Shown here: positions 26,586-34,762 of the stretch, piece after piece | How the letters are laid out: every line of letters starts with the position of its first letter | How positions within the stretch are numbered: position 1 is the stretch's first letter | Assembly (NCBI GenBank): GCA_943361925.1 | Contig: CALRIT020000019.1 | Coordinates: 34,975 to 98,974, forward strand | DNA length: 64,000 bases | Origin: CAISCU01 sp943361925 | GTDB taxonomy: Bacteria; Bacteroidota; Bacteroidia; UKL13-3 | Direction: 5' to 3' | The notes under the pieces: model-generated | What the model was told of the DNA's origin: nothing | The model's input: the letters and a program-made list of their open reading frames with translations, nothing else | The model's database searches: none | Position numbers and translations under genes: made by a program

Positions 26586-27109
26586 CCTACTGCCTGGGTT
26601 TTATGAAATGGTACAATTTTTCCTTCATTTAATTTTTGAAGTACATCTGCAAGTTCGTTTTTTGTGATAACAGTTCGTGTTTTACCGGGTGCATAAGCCC
26701 AATTGTCTATTCTGCCACTGTAGACTAATTTGCTTGTTTTGTCATATACAAAAACCTCTGGTGTGATACTTGCTCCTAAATGTTTCACTAATTTCTTTTC
26801 TTCATCAAACAATACTTCAATTTTAATTTGATATTCTTTTTTGAACTTTTCAATATCATCAGTAGTAAAATCTTTACCACTTACAATTCCTACAAACCTG
26901 ATTTTTGAATTGTACTTCTCTTGAAACTTTTTAATTGTTAAAGTATAATTCTGGCATAAAGGACATTCAGGTGAAATAAACCATAGTATAGTAGCATGAT
27001 ATTTTTCAAAGTCTTTTATCTTGGTTTTTTCTCCTTTATTATTTTTTAATTCGATTTGAACCAAAGGCATTAACAATATTGTAAGAAAAATTATCGTTTT
27101 AGTAAACAT
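26570..27109 (-). CDS. Secreted thioredoxin-like / AhpC-TSA redoxin
   Basis: 179 residues with a hydrophobic signal-like start (MFTKTIIFLTILLMPLVQ). The thioredoxin-fold active site is CPLC (Cys49, Cys52) in WFISPECPLC. Later TPEVFVYD supplies the cis-Pro, and YSGRIDNWAYAPG is typical of this redoxin branch. The C-terminus keeps a single Cys (AVGCFIE). It is likely periplasmic and either a thiol reductase or a partner for heme or copper insertion into the enzyme encoded by the overlapping downstream gene (16 bp overlap). The partner role is inference from the operon. Confidence 0.75.
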   Translation of the reverse strand: MFTKTIIFLTILLMPLVQIELKNNKGEKTKIKDFEKYHATILWFISPECPLCQNYTLTIKKFQEKYNSKIRFVGIVSGKDFTTDDIEKFKKEYQIKIEVLFDEEKKLVKHLGASITPEVFVYDKTSKLVYSGRIDNWAYAPGKTRTVITKNELADVLQKLNEGKIVPFHKTQAVGCFIE

Positions 27110-27113
27110 TGTA

Positions 27114-27141
27114 CAAATGTATCAAGTATCAATTAGTTTTG
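27114..27141. promoter_or_regulatory. Overlapping divergent -7-like boxes
   Basis: The minus strand reads TACATTTG at 27121-27114 and the plus strand reads TAGTTTTG at 27134-27141. Both match TAnnTTTG and point at the redoxin and esterase starts. The implied leaders are almost zero, so either the mRNAs are nearly leaderless or these are chance matches in AT-rich DNA. Confidence 0.25.
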
Positions 27142-27144
27142 CTT

Positions 27145-28533
27145 ATGAGAAAAATTCTTCTAATCACTTTTCTGTTTCCGTTTTGTTTGAAGGCACAATT
27201 TACTATTAAAATAAATTCATTGCCTAGTAATACACCGGTTGGTTCAACAATATTTGCAGCTGGTACTTTCAATAACTGGAAGGCAAATGATTCATCTTTC
27301 ATTTTAAAAGAAATTAGTGGAGTTCGACAAATAACTTTACCTGCAGCTGGTGGTAATGCGCAATTTAAATTTACCAGAGGTTCATGGGAAACCGTTGAAG
27401 GTTCTGGAAGTGGTGCTTATATTCCTAATCGAAACTTCACCTATTCAACGAATGGCGTTTTAAACTGTGATATTGCCGGTTGGGAAGATTTAAAACAAGG
27501 TGGTGGTCCTTCATCAACTGCAAATAAAAATGTAAGAATATTATCGGATACTTTTTACATGCCACAATTAAATCGTAAACGAAAAATTTGGATCTACCTT
27601 CCAGAAGATTATCAAACTACAACTAAAACTTACCCGGTTTTATACATGCATGATGGGCAGAATATTTTTGATAATCTAACTGCTTTTGCTGGTGAATGGG
27701 GAGTTGATGAAGCTTTAAGCAATCGTGAAAAATTGGGTCAGTCAACTGCAATTGTTGTTGCTATTGATAATGGAGGTTCAAGTCGAATTGATGAATATTC
27801 ACCCTATAAAAATGCGCAATATGGTGGGGGAGAAGGTGATAAATACGCAGATTTTATTACTTTAACCCTTAAACCATTTATTGATTCTGCTTACAGAACT
27901 AAACCTGAGTTTGTTTATACAGGTATTGCAGGAAGTTCAATAGGTGCAGTAATTTCCATGTATACTGTCGCTAAATATCCAAACGTATACAGCAAACTGG
28001 GCATTTTCTCACCTGCATTTTGGTTTAGTGATTCATTATTCACTTATGTTAAAAATGCCCAACTCAATAAAGGACTTAAAGTTTATAATGTATCAGGTGC
28101 AACAGAGAGCAAAAACATGGTTCCTGATATGAAACGAATGGATTCTTTATTAATAGCTAAAGGACTTGATTCCAGTTCAAGATTTTTGACAGTTAAAGCC
28201 GATGGTGCCCATAGTGAGTGGTTTTGGAAGAGAGAATTTCCCGCTGCTTTTAATTTCCTATTTCCACCCTTGTTAAATGGTTTTGATGAACTTGTTGAAA
28301 GTCCTAATATTAAAATTTATCCTAACCCTGCAATTCATTATTTACAAATAAAAACACCGGTTGAAATTGACAGTTTTATGCTAATAAATTCAGTAGGAAA
28401 TATTGTTTATAAAAGGGATAAACCTGAAAGGGAACCAAAAGTAGATGTGTCAGGTTTGGCTAATGGGAATTATGTACTTGCTGTATTTTCTGATAGAAAA
28501 GTTTTTTATAAGAAGTTCTCGGTTCAGAATTAA
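27145..28533 (+). CDS. T9SS-sorted esterase with N-terminal carbohydrate-binding-like domain
   Basis: 462 residues from the ATG at 27145; the longer frame overlaps the divergent gene start. A signal peptide (MRKILLITFLFPFCLKAQ) is followed by a CBM20/48-like beta domain (about 20-110, AAGTFNNWKAND). Then comes an esterase-D-like alpha/beta hydrolase: IWIYLPEDY, YMHDGQNIFD, the nucleophile elbow GSSIGA and a likely catalytic His in DGAHSEWFW. The C-terminal 75 residues are a T9SS type A sorting domain (IYPNPAI, then ANGNYVLAVF and KKFSVQN). Probably a secreted or surface carbohydrate- or ester-hydrolase. Transcribed alone. Confidence 0.85.
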   Translation: MRKILLITFLFPFCLKAQFTIKINSLPSNTPVGSTIFAAGTFNNWKANDSSFILKEISGVRQITLPAAGGNAQFKFTRGSWETVEGSGSGAYIPNRNFTYSTNGVLNCDIAGWEDLKQGGGPSSTANKNVRILSDTFYMPQLNRKRKIWIYLPEDYQTTTKTYPVLYMHDGQNIFDNLTAFAGEWGVDEALSNREKLGQSTAIVVAIDNGGSSRIDEYSPYKNAQYGGGEGDKYADFITLTLKPFIDSAYRTKPEFVYTGIAGSSIGAVISMYTVAKYPNVYSKLGIFSPAFWFSDSLFTYVKNAQLNKGLKVYNVSGATESKNMVPDMKRMDSLLIAKGLDSSSRFLTVKADGAHSEWFWKREFPAAFNFLFPPLLNGFDELVESPNIKIYPNPAIHYLQIKTPVEIDSFMLINSVGNIVYKRDKPEREPKVDVSGLANGNYVLAVFSDRKVFYKKFSVQN

Positions 28534-28579
28534 GCTCATTTCAAATAGGCAAAAACCAAAATCTTACTCATTTCATTTA

Positions 28580-28834
28580 TTAATGAATGCGATGTCCATT
28601 TATTTTTTGATTGGTTGAAAAACCATCTTTACTGAATAAAACCTGGTCATCGTGTTTATGAAGAATGATTTCACCCATTTCAACAGGTTTATCTTTTAAG
28701 AAATAAAGAATGATATTAGCTATAATTGGCAGAAACAAACCAATGAAGAACCAGGGCCAGTAAGAATATCCTTTTGAACTGGCATAATAACCTGTAACAG
28801 GTGGATGTAATATTAAAAGAGGTAAGAGTTCCAT
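28580..28834 (-). CDS. Small membrane protein of unknown function
   Basis: 84 residues. One clear membrane segment (about 26-46: WPWFFIGLFLPIIANIILYFL) follows a short start region and precedes a charged C-terminal tail with HKHDD and NGHRIH. No family is recognised. It lies 44 bp after accC on the same strand, but a terminator between them suggests separate or read-through expression. Coding is supported by the ordered membrane-segment and tail layout, with no competing frame. Confidence 0.5.
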   Translation of the reverse strand: MELLPLLILHPPVTGYYASSKGYSYWPWFFIGLFLPIIANIILYFLKDKPVEMGEIILHKHDDQVLFSKDGFSTNQKINGHRIH

Positions 28835-28844
28835 ATTAAAAAGA

Positions 28845-28876
28845 AAGGGCCAATTCTTTACGAATCAGCCCTTTTT
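28845..28876 (-). terminator. Intrinsic terminator of accC
   Basis: AAAGGGC (28845-28851) pairs with GCCCTTT (28869-28875); an inner ATTC/GAAT stem is separated by small CA bulges. On the minus strand it directly follows the accC stop. Confidence 0.75.
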
Positions 28877-28878
28877 TA

Positions 28879-30225
28879 TTATTTGTTGATATCAAATGTA
28901 TTCATAAATGCAGTAGTGAAGTTTCCTTTTTTGAAGTCTTCATTTTGCATTAGTTTTATTTGAAGAGGAATTGTTGTTTTTAATCCTGGACCTTCAATTA
29001 TAAACTCACCTAAAGCTCTTTCCATTTTAATAATTGCTTCTTCTCTGGTTTGAGCAGTAACAATCATTTTAGCAATCATTGAATCATAATTTGAAGGAAT
29101 AGTGTATCCAGCATAAATATGTGTATCAACTCTCACTCCATGTCCGCCCGGTTTGTGTAAGTACTCAATTTTTCCGGGAGTAGGTCTGAAATTATTATAT
29201 GGATCTTCAGCATTAATTCGAACTTCAATTGCATGACGAGTTGGATAGTAATTTCTTCCACTAATAGGAACACCTGCAGCAATTAAAATTTGTTCCTTAA
29301 CTAGGTCAAAATTAATAACTTCTTCTGTAACCGGGTGTTCAACCTGAATACGAGTATTCATTTCCATGAAGTAGAAGTTTCTGTGTTTATCTACCAAAAA
29401 TTCGATAGTACCTAAACCTTCATATCCAATGGCAGAAGCACCTGCAACAGCAGCAGCACCCATTTTTTCACGAAGTTCATCAGTAATAAAAGGAGAAGGA
29501 CTTTCTTCAACCAACTTTTGATGTCTGCGTTGAATTGAACAATCTCTTTCACTTAAATGACAAACTTTTCCGTATTGGTCGCCAGCTAATTGGATTTCAA
29601 TATGACGAGGTTCTTCCACATATTTTTCCATGTAGATACCATCGTTTCCAAAAGCAGCAGCAGCTTCTTGTTTTGCGCTATCCCAGTTTTTTTCAAATTC
29701 TTCGTCTTTCCAGATAATTCTCATACCACGACCACCGCCGCCGGCAGTTGCTTTGATAATTACCGGGTAGCCAATTTGTTTTGCTAATTCAATACCCTCT
29801 TCAGCGCTTGCTAATAAGCCTTCAGAACCCGGAATTACAGGAACTCCTGCTTTTTTCATGGTATCTTTAGCACTGGCTTTATCACCCATAGAGTTAATCA
29901 TCTCAGGAGATGCGCCTATAAACTTAATTCCATGATCACGGCAGATTTGAGAAAACTTAGCATTTTCAGAAAGAAATCCATAACCCGGATGAATTGCATC
30001 TGCATTTGTAATTTCTGCAGCTGCAATAATATTGGCCATATTCAAATAAGATTGTGGCGAAGGAGGAGGTCCTATGCAAACCGCTTCATCAGCAAATCTT
30101 ACATGAAGGCTATCTCTATCTGCGGTTGAGTAAACAGCAACGGTTTTAATTCCCATTTCTCTGGCTGTACGTATTACACGTAAAGCTATCTCACCACGAT
30201 TAGCAATCAGTATTTTTTTAAACAT
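28879..30225 (-). CDS. accC: Acetyl-CoA carboxylase, biotin carboxylase subunit
   Basis: 448 residues, the family length. ILIANRGEIALRVIRTAREMG opens the biotin carboxylase N-domain. The ATP-grasp glycine loop (KATAGGGGRGMR), EKYVEEPRHIEIQ and the catalytic region MNTRIQVEHPVTEE are intact. It carboxylates biotin on AccB using ATP and bicarbonate, the first half of malonyl-CoA synthesis. It is downstream of accB with a 48-bp gap in the fatty-acid cluster and is followed by a terminator. Confidence 0.97.
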   Translation of the reverse strand: MFKKILIANRGEIALRVIRTAREMGIKTVAVYSTADRDSLHVRFADEAVCIGPPPSPQSYLNMANIIAAAEITNADAIHPGYGFLSENAKFSQICRDHGIKFIGASPEMINSMGDKASAKDTMKKAGVPVIPGSEGLLASAEEGIELAKQIGYPVIIKATAGGGGRGMRIIWKDEEFEKNWDSAKQEAAAAFGNDGIYMEKYVEEPRHIEIQLAGDQYGKVCHLSERDCSIQRRHQKLVEESPSPFITDELREKMGAAAVAGASAIGYEGLGTIEFLVDKHRNFYFMEMNTRIQVEHPVTEEVINFDLVKEQILIAAGVPISGRNYYPTRHAIEVRINAEDPYNNFRPTPGKIEYLHKPGGHGVRVDTHIYAGYTIPSNYDSMIAKMIVTAQTREEAIIKMERALGEFIIEGPGLKTTIPLQIKLMQNEDFKKGNFTTAFMNTFDINK

Positions 30226-30273
30226 GTTGTTTTAGTTTATCTATCTGTAAAACCTTATTGCTCAATAAATGAA

Positions 30274-30765
30274 CTAAATAGGCTCAACTAAGAATAGTGG
30301 TTGATCGTATTCAACCGGTGAAGAGTTTTCAACTAAAATTTTAACAATTCTACCTGAGATTTCAGATTCGATTTCGTTAAAAAGTTTCATTGCTTCAACG
30401 ATACATAAAACTTGACCTGGTTTAATTTCATCACCAATTTGAACAAACTGTGGTTTGTCAGGAGATGGAGATTTGTAATATGTACCAATCATCGGAGATT
30501 TTATTGTGATATAATTTCCGCTTAGACTATCAGCTTTTGCAGCCGGAGCTTCCATTCTTTCTGTGTGTACCTCAGATGCTGCCGGAGCAGTTCTTGGTGC
30601 TTCATGATAAATTGGATGTGCAATAGCTGGTGCACTTTGAACATAAGTTACTTTGTCGTCAGTTTTCTTGATAGAAATTTTAAAATCTCCACGTTCAACT
30701 TCAACCTCAGATACTCCTGCATCAGAAACTAATCTTATCAGTTCCTTGATTTCTTTTAATTCCAT
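30274..30765 (-). CDS. accB: Biotin carboxyl carrier protein of acetyl-CoA carboxylase
   Basis: 163 residues. An N-terminal segment (LKEIKELIRLVSDAGVSEVEVERGD) and an Ala/Pro-rich linker precede the C-terminal biotinyl domain with the biotinylated Lys in EAMKLFNEI (about residues 122-130). PMIGTYYKSPSPDKPQFVQ includes the protruding thumb region of AccB-type domains. It shuttles carboxybiotin between AccC and the carboxyltransferase. Order and strand match the yceD-rpmF-plsX-fabH-accB-accC cluster; a -7 box in the 71-bp gap after fabH suggests an extra internal promoter for accBC. Confidence 0.96.
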   Translation of the reverse strand: MELKEIKELIRLVSDAGVSEVEVERGDFKISIKKTDDKVTYVQSAPAIAHPIYHEAPRTAPAASEVHTERMEAPAAKADSLSGNYITIKSPMIGTYYKSPSPDKPQFVQIGDEIKPGQVLCIVEAMKLFNEIESEISGRIVKILVENSSPVEYDQPLFLVEPI

Positions 30766-30785
30766 AAATGAATGATTAAGAAAGT

Positions 30786-30793
30786 CAAAAATA
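30786..30793 (-). promoter_or_regulatory. Putative internal -7 box for accB-accC
   Basis: The minus strand reads TATTTTTG (TAnnTTTG), 21 bp before the accB ATG, in the fabH-accB gap. No -33 element at standard spacing. Confidence 0.35.
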
Positions 30794-30836
30794 TAAAAAA
30801 AATGAAATGAAATTGCTTTTGGTTAATTTTTAGCAA

Positions 30837-31835
30837 TTATATTCCATCATAAGCCCATTTTAAATAAATCGCTCCCCAAGTAAATCCCCCCCCAAAGGCT
30901 GCCAAAACTAAGTTGTCACCTTTTTTTAATTTATTTTCCCATTCCCATAAACACAATGGTAATGTGCCGTTTGTAGTATTTCCAAAATGATCGATATTAA
31001 TCATCACTTTTTCTTTACCCAATCCCATTCTTTCTGCTGTTGCATCAATAATACGCAAATTTGCTTGATGCGGCACTAACCAGGCGATATCTTCTGAAGT
31101 TAAGTTGTTCCTCTCCATTATTTGAGCAGAAACATCCGCCATTCCGGTTACAGCAAATTTGAATACTGTTTTACCATCCTGATAAACAAAATGTTCTTTG
31201 GCATCGATAGTTTCGTGGCTAGGTGGTTTTAATGAGCCTCCTGCTTTTTGATGTAAAAAATGTCTACCACTTCCATCAATTTTTAATACCGAATCTATCA
31301 CTCCTAAACCCTCGTAATTGGGTTCAAGTAATACAGCACCACAACCATCTCCAAAAATAATACAGGTATTTCTATCGGTATAATCAATAATTGACGACAT
31401 TTTATCGCCTCCAACTACCAAAACCTTTTTATACTTACCTGCGCAAATAAAGTTTGAAGCAGTTTCAATAGAAAATAAGAAACCGGAGCAAGCAGCTGCT
31501 AGGTCGTAACCAAAAGCATTTTTTGCTCCAATTTTATCAGCTAAAATACAAGCAGCTGAAGGGAAAATCATATCACTTGTAACTGTAGCAAAAATAATTA
31601 AGTCAATTTCATCTGCTCCAATTCCACGTTTTTTTAATAATCCATTTACCGCTTCTACAGCCATATCAGATGTAGCTAATCCCGGTTCATTTAAGATTCT
31701 TCTCTCTTTGATTCCGGTTCTGGTCATGATCCACTCATCGTTGGTATCTACCAGTTTCTCTAAATCTTTATTACTTAATATTGTTGGTGGAACGTATCCA
31801 TTAACTGCGGTAATTGCGGCTGTAATTTTATTCAT
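30837..31835 (-). CDS. fabH: Beta-ketoacyl-ACP synthase III (FabH)
   Basis: 332 residues. The catalytic triad is visible: Cys in AAACSGFLF, His in VPHQANLRI and Asn in GNTTNGTLP. The N-terminus shows the NEWIMTRTGIKERR motif that lines the CoA tunnel. It condenses acyl-CoA with malonyl-ACP to start fatty acid synthesis. It begins 2 bp after plsX ends, so the two are co-transcribed and probably translationally coupled. Substrate preference (acetyl versus branched starters, common in this phylum) cannot be told. Confidence 0.96.
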   Translation of the reverse strand: MNKITAAITAVNGYVPPTILSNKDLEKLVDTNDEWIMTRTGIKERRILNEPGLATSDMAVEAVNGLLKKRGIGADEIDLIIFATVTSDMIFPSAACILADKIGAKNAFGYDLAAACSGFLFSIETASNFICAGKYKKVLVVGGDKMSSIIDYTDRNTCIIFGDGCGAVLLEPNYEGLGVIDSVLKIDGSGRHFLHQKAGGSLKPPSHETIDAKEHFVYQDGKTVFKFAVTGMADVSAQIMERNNLTSEDIAWLVPHQANLRIIDATAERMGLGKEKVMINIDHFGNTTNGTLPLCLWEWENKLKKGDNLVLAAFGGGFTWGAIYLKWAYDGI

Positions 31836-31837
31836 TT

Positions 31838-32794
31838 TTAGATAGGTAGAACTACATCTTTTAATGAAGTTCTAATTATATTAACTAAGTCTGAATCAAC
31901 AACATTCTTAGCTGTAAAAATCATATTTTTAAAAGCTTTTGCATTAGAAATTCCATGTCCGATAATTACAGGGGCGTTTACTCCTAAAATAGGTGTTCCT
32001 CCATAATTTTCATAATTGAATCTTTCAATGAATTCGTCTTGTATGCCTCTTTTCTTCAATACATAAAACATTGATTCAAAAGCTTTCAGGACTACATTTC
32101 CAGTAAATCCTTCACATACAATCACGTCAGCTTTGTCATTTAAAAAGTCTCTACCTTCTACATTTCCAATAAAGTGAAATGCAGTGGTTTCTTCCATCAT
32201 ATGATGAGCTGCAGTGGTTATTAAGTTACCTTTTTCTTTTTCTTCACCGATACTTAATAAGCCAACTTTAGGGTCATCAACTCCGTAAACATGTTTCATC
32301 ATTAATGAACCAAGAATACCAAATTGAAACAATACATCGGGTTTGCAATCTGCATTTGCACCAACATCTAAAATTAAACCAAATTTGCCATTTAGTTTAG
32401 GCACTGTAGCTGTGATACTTGGACGTATTACACCTTCAATTGGTTTAACAGAAAACATAGAACCTACTAACATAGCTCCTGTATTTCCTGCACTTACAAA
32501 TGCATCAAGTTTTTTAGAAGCAAGAAGACCAAATCCAACAGCAATACTTGAGTTCTTTTTTTGTGAGATTGCTTTTGTAGGATGTTCACCCATTCCAATA
32601 ACCTCAGTTGTATGAACAACTTCAAATATTTCCGGATTCACTCCATCATTTTCTAAATGATGTTGAATTTGTTCCTGATCACCTATTAAAACAATTTTTA
32701 CAGAATCTCCCAATTCTTTGTGGGCAAGAATTGCTCCCGCAATCGCTTCCTTGGGGGCGAAATCGCCTCCCATGACATCAAAACCAATCTTCAT
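31838..32794 (-). CDS. plsX: Phosphate acyltransferase PlsX
   Basis: 318 residues. The N-terminus MKIGFDVMGGDFAPKEAI is diagnostic for PlsX. GHGISNAKAFKNMI near the C-terminus and SAGNTGAMLVGSMF in the middle are further family blocks. It makes acyl-phosphate from acyl-ACP for PlsY, the first committed branch to phospholipid. It lies between rpmF (28 bp upstream) and fabH (2 bp downstream). Confidence 0.96.
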   Translation of the reverse strand: MKIGFDVMGGDFAPKEAIAGAILAHKELGDSVKIVLIGDQEQIQHHLENDGVNPEIFEVVHTTEVIGMGEHPTKAISQKKNSSIAVGFGLLASKKLDAFVSAGNTGAMLVGSMFSVKPIEGVIRPSITATVPKLNGKFGLILDVGANADCKPDVLFQFGILGSLMMKHVYGVDDPKVGLLSIGEEKEKGNLITTAAHHMMEETTAFHFIGNVEGRDFLNDKADVIVCEGFTGNVVLKAFESMFYVLKKRGIQDEFIERFNYENYGGTPILGVNAPVIIGHGISNAKAFKNMIFTAKNVVDSDLVNIIRTSLKDVVLPI

Positions 32795-32822
32795 TTACCT
32801 CAGGGTTGAAGGTGGAGAATGA

Positions 32823-33008
32823 TTAAATATCTTTGTTCATTTCAGGAAATGCAAGCTTTCCTTTATAGTAACCGTTAGCTGTAACACGGTGACGCAAATG
32901 AATTTCGCCAGATGTTACGTCTGTGGTTAATGTCGGAGCAGCTCCTTTGTAATGTGTTCTGCGTTTGTCGCGACGTGAGTTCGAAATTTTTCGTTTTGGA
33001 TGTGGCAT
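32823..33008 (-). CDS. rpmF: Ribosomal protein bL32
   Basis: 61 residues. MPHPKRKISNSRRDKRRTHY is the conserved basic start of L32. The two CxxC zinc pairs present in many L32 proteins are absent: the region reads APTLTTDVTSGEIHLRHR, so this is the zinc-free (C-minus) form. An AGGAGA sequence 8 bp before the ATG is a rare Shine-Dalgarno-like element for this phylum. Its position between yceD and plsX is conserved across bacteria. Confidence 0.95.
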   Translation of the reverse strand: MPHPKRKISNSRRDKRRTHYKGAAPTLTTDVTSGEIHLRHRVTANGYYKGKLAFPEMNKDI

Positions 33009-33032
33009 TTTATAATTCTCCTATTTATTTAG

Positions 33033-33557
33033 TTATTTTAATATATCTTTTAATTTTTCCCATCTTGGATCATCAGAATCTTCTTCATTATCATCTACTT
33101 GGCTCTGAATTCTGTTCAGAACGGTTTGATCACATGGTTTAGGTTCTTCAAATCCATCGCAATTTTTAACGTTTGGAAGCGACAATAATACGCTTTCATA
33201 TAGAAATTGCTTTAAATCATAGCTGATTTCATTACGATTTAAATAAATAATTTCAGGATCATCGAAATTATTTTCTTCACTCATTTTTATCAAAAAATCA
33301 AAATACTCATCTACTGGTAAATTGATTTCTGTTAAACATGTATCGCAAGGAACCAGAACACTTCCCTCTAAATGAACCTCAAATTCTAATACATTTTCTG
33401 ATTTTGTAATTGCTACTTCAGCTTTTACATCCCCAGATTTAATTGGTGAAAATTCAAAATCCGATAAAAATTCATCATTTATATCAAATTCATATTCATT
33501 TAAGCCATGTTGTAACTTATTGAATTCAATTAAATATGTATTAGTCTTCAATCCCAT
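33033..33557 (-). CDS. yceD: YceD / DUF177 family protein
   Basis: 174 residues from the ATG at 33557; the frame opens at 33572, but that codon sits inside a -7 box. A pair of cysteines (LVPCDTCLTEI) in the middle and an acidic C-terminal half (DDNEEDSDDPRWEKLKDILK) with the conserved DPRW motif are typical of DUF177. The family, also called Rnp23 or large-ribosomal-subunit accumulation protein, is linked to 23S rRNA maturation in some organisms. It heads the rpmF-plsX-fabH-acc cluster, 24 bp before rpmF. Confidence 0.88.
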   Translation of the reverse strand: MGLKTNTYLIEFNKLQHGLNEYEFDINDEFLSDFEFSPIKSGDVKAEVAITKSENVLEFEVHLEGSVLVPCDTCLTEINLPVDEYFDFLIKMSEENNFDDPEIIYLNRNEISYDLKQFLYESVLLSLPNVKNCDGFEEPKPCDQTVLNRIQSQVDDNEEDSDDPRWEKLKDILK

Positions 33558-33569
33558 TTTTCGAGCCGA

Positions 33570-33577
33570 CAAAAATA
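33570..33577 (-). promoter_or_regulatory. Putative -7 box of the yceD-rpmF-plsX-fabH operon
   Basis: The minus strand reads TATTTTTG (exact TAnnTTTG). The start point would fall about 7 bases before the ATG at 33557, supporting that start over the one at 33572. Confidence 0.4.
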
Positions 33578-33693
33578 CGACTTTGTACTAAAAATTTAGT
33601 TTTTTTTGTTTTATTCTGATTTTCAGTCACTAAGATGTTTTTTTGGGCTGTTTTCCCACTTTTTTTAGCTTTTCTTCTGTTTTTTTAGACAGA

Positions 33694-34761
33694 TTAAAAG
33701 TCAATTCTAAATCTTTCCCTTTTCATTGGTGTCAATGGAAGTGGATTTGAATTTATGTCTTTCGAAAAATTCCTTTTTCCTAAAATATCCAATGCACCAT
33801 ATAATGCATTTCTGAAAGATTCTTCATTGGCAATATTTTTTCCTGCTATCGAATATGCCGTTCCATGATCTGGTGAGGTTCTAACAAACGGTAATCCCGC
33901 TGTAATATTCACTCCATCCATAAAAGCCATTGATTTAAAAGGTATTAAGCCCTGATCATGGTACATTGCCAGAACTCCATCAAACTTGTTATACTGACCC
34001 GAACCAAAAAATCCATCTGCAGGATAAGGTCCATAAACGATTCCGTTTATTTCTTTTTGCGCTTGTTCTAATGCCGGAATAATTATTTCCAATTCCTCCT
34101 TACCAAGTAACCCATTATCACCTGCATGAGGATTTAATCCTAAAACAGCAATTCTTGGACTATTTATACCAAAATCATTTTTTAAACTGTTATGAAATAA
34201 TTTTATTTTGCTAATAATCAGGTCTTTATTTAGTTTTTGTGCGATTTCACCGATAGGGATATGCCCTGTTACTAAAGCAACTCTAATATCCGGACTCGCT
34301 AAAATCATCAAACTTTCAGCTCCGGCTCTTTCGGCAAGGTATTCTGTATGTCCGGTAAATCTTAAATCAGCAGTATTAACTGTGTTTTTGTTTAAAGGAG
34401 CAGTTACTAAAGCATGAATTTTACCCTCAACAATATCATTTGTGGCGGCTTCCAATGCCTTAAATGCATATTTTCCGGCTAATTCTGTGGCTTCTCCCGG
34501 TTTAATTTCTACATCTTCCTCCCATACATTGATAATATTGCTCTTTCTGGCATTTATCTGGTCTATAGATTTAACAATATTTAGTTGAAAATCAGGAAGG
34601 TTTAAGTTTTTCCTCCAGAAACTAATCACTTTTGATGAACCATAAACTACCGGTATGCAATATTCATTCAGTCTGTGATCTACTAAAGACTTAATCACAA
34701 CTTCAACAGCTACGCTATTTATGTCGCCAATACTAATTCCTATGATAGGTAATTTGCTCAT
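33694..34761 (-). CDS. pdxA: 4-hydroxythreonine-4-phosphate dehydrogenase
   Basis: 355 residues. It starts with PIIGISIGDINSVAVEVVIK (usually GDPAGIGPEI in proteobacteria; the Bacteroidota variant is GDxNGIGxEV-like). Metal ligands appear as HTEYLAERAG, LNPHAGDNGLLG and AMYHDQGLIPFK. The NAD-binding GTSPDHGTA-like block reads RTSPDHGTAYSIAGK. It oxidises 4-phosphohydroxy-threonine for pyridoxine phosphate synthesis, working with PdxJ (19170). It begins 1 bp after pepA ends, so the two are co-transcribed. Confidence 0.93.
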   Translation of the reverse strand: MSKLPIIGISIGDINSVAVEVVIKSLVDHRLNEYCIPVVYGSSKVISFWRKNLNLPDFQLNIVKSIDQINARKSNIINVWEEDVEIKPGEATELAGKYAFKALEAATNDIVEGKIHALVTAPLNKNTVNTADLRFTGHTEYLAERAGAESLMILASPDIRVALVTGHIPIGEIAQKLNKDLIISKIKLFHNSLKNDFGINSPRIAVLGLNPHAGDNGLLGKEELEIIIPALEQAQKEINGIVYGPYPADGFFGSGQYNKFDGVLAMYHDQGLIPFKSMAFMDGVNITAGLPFVRTSPDHGTAYSIAGKNIANEESFRNALYGALDILGKRNFSKDINSNPLPLTPMKRERFRIDF

Positions 34762-34762
34762 C

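Noticed and set aside
32343..32615. 90-codon plus-strand frame inside plsX
   Set aside because: Antisense shadow of the well-conserved plsX; no start context or recognisable product.
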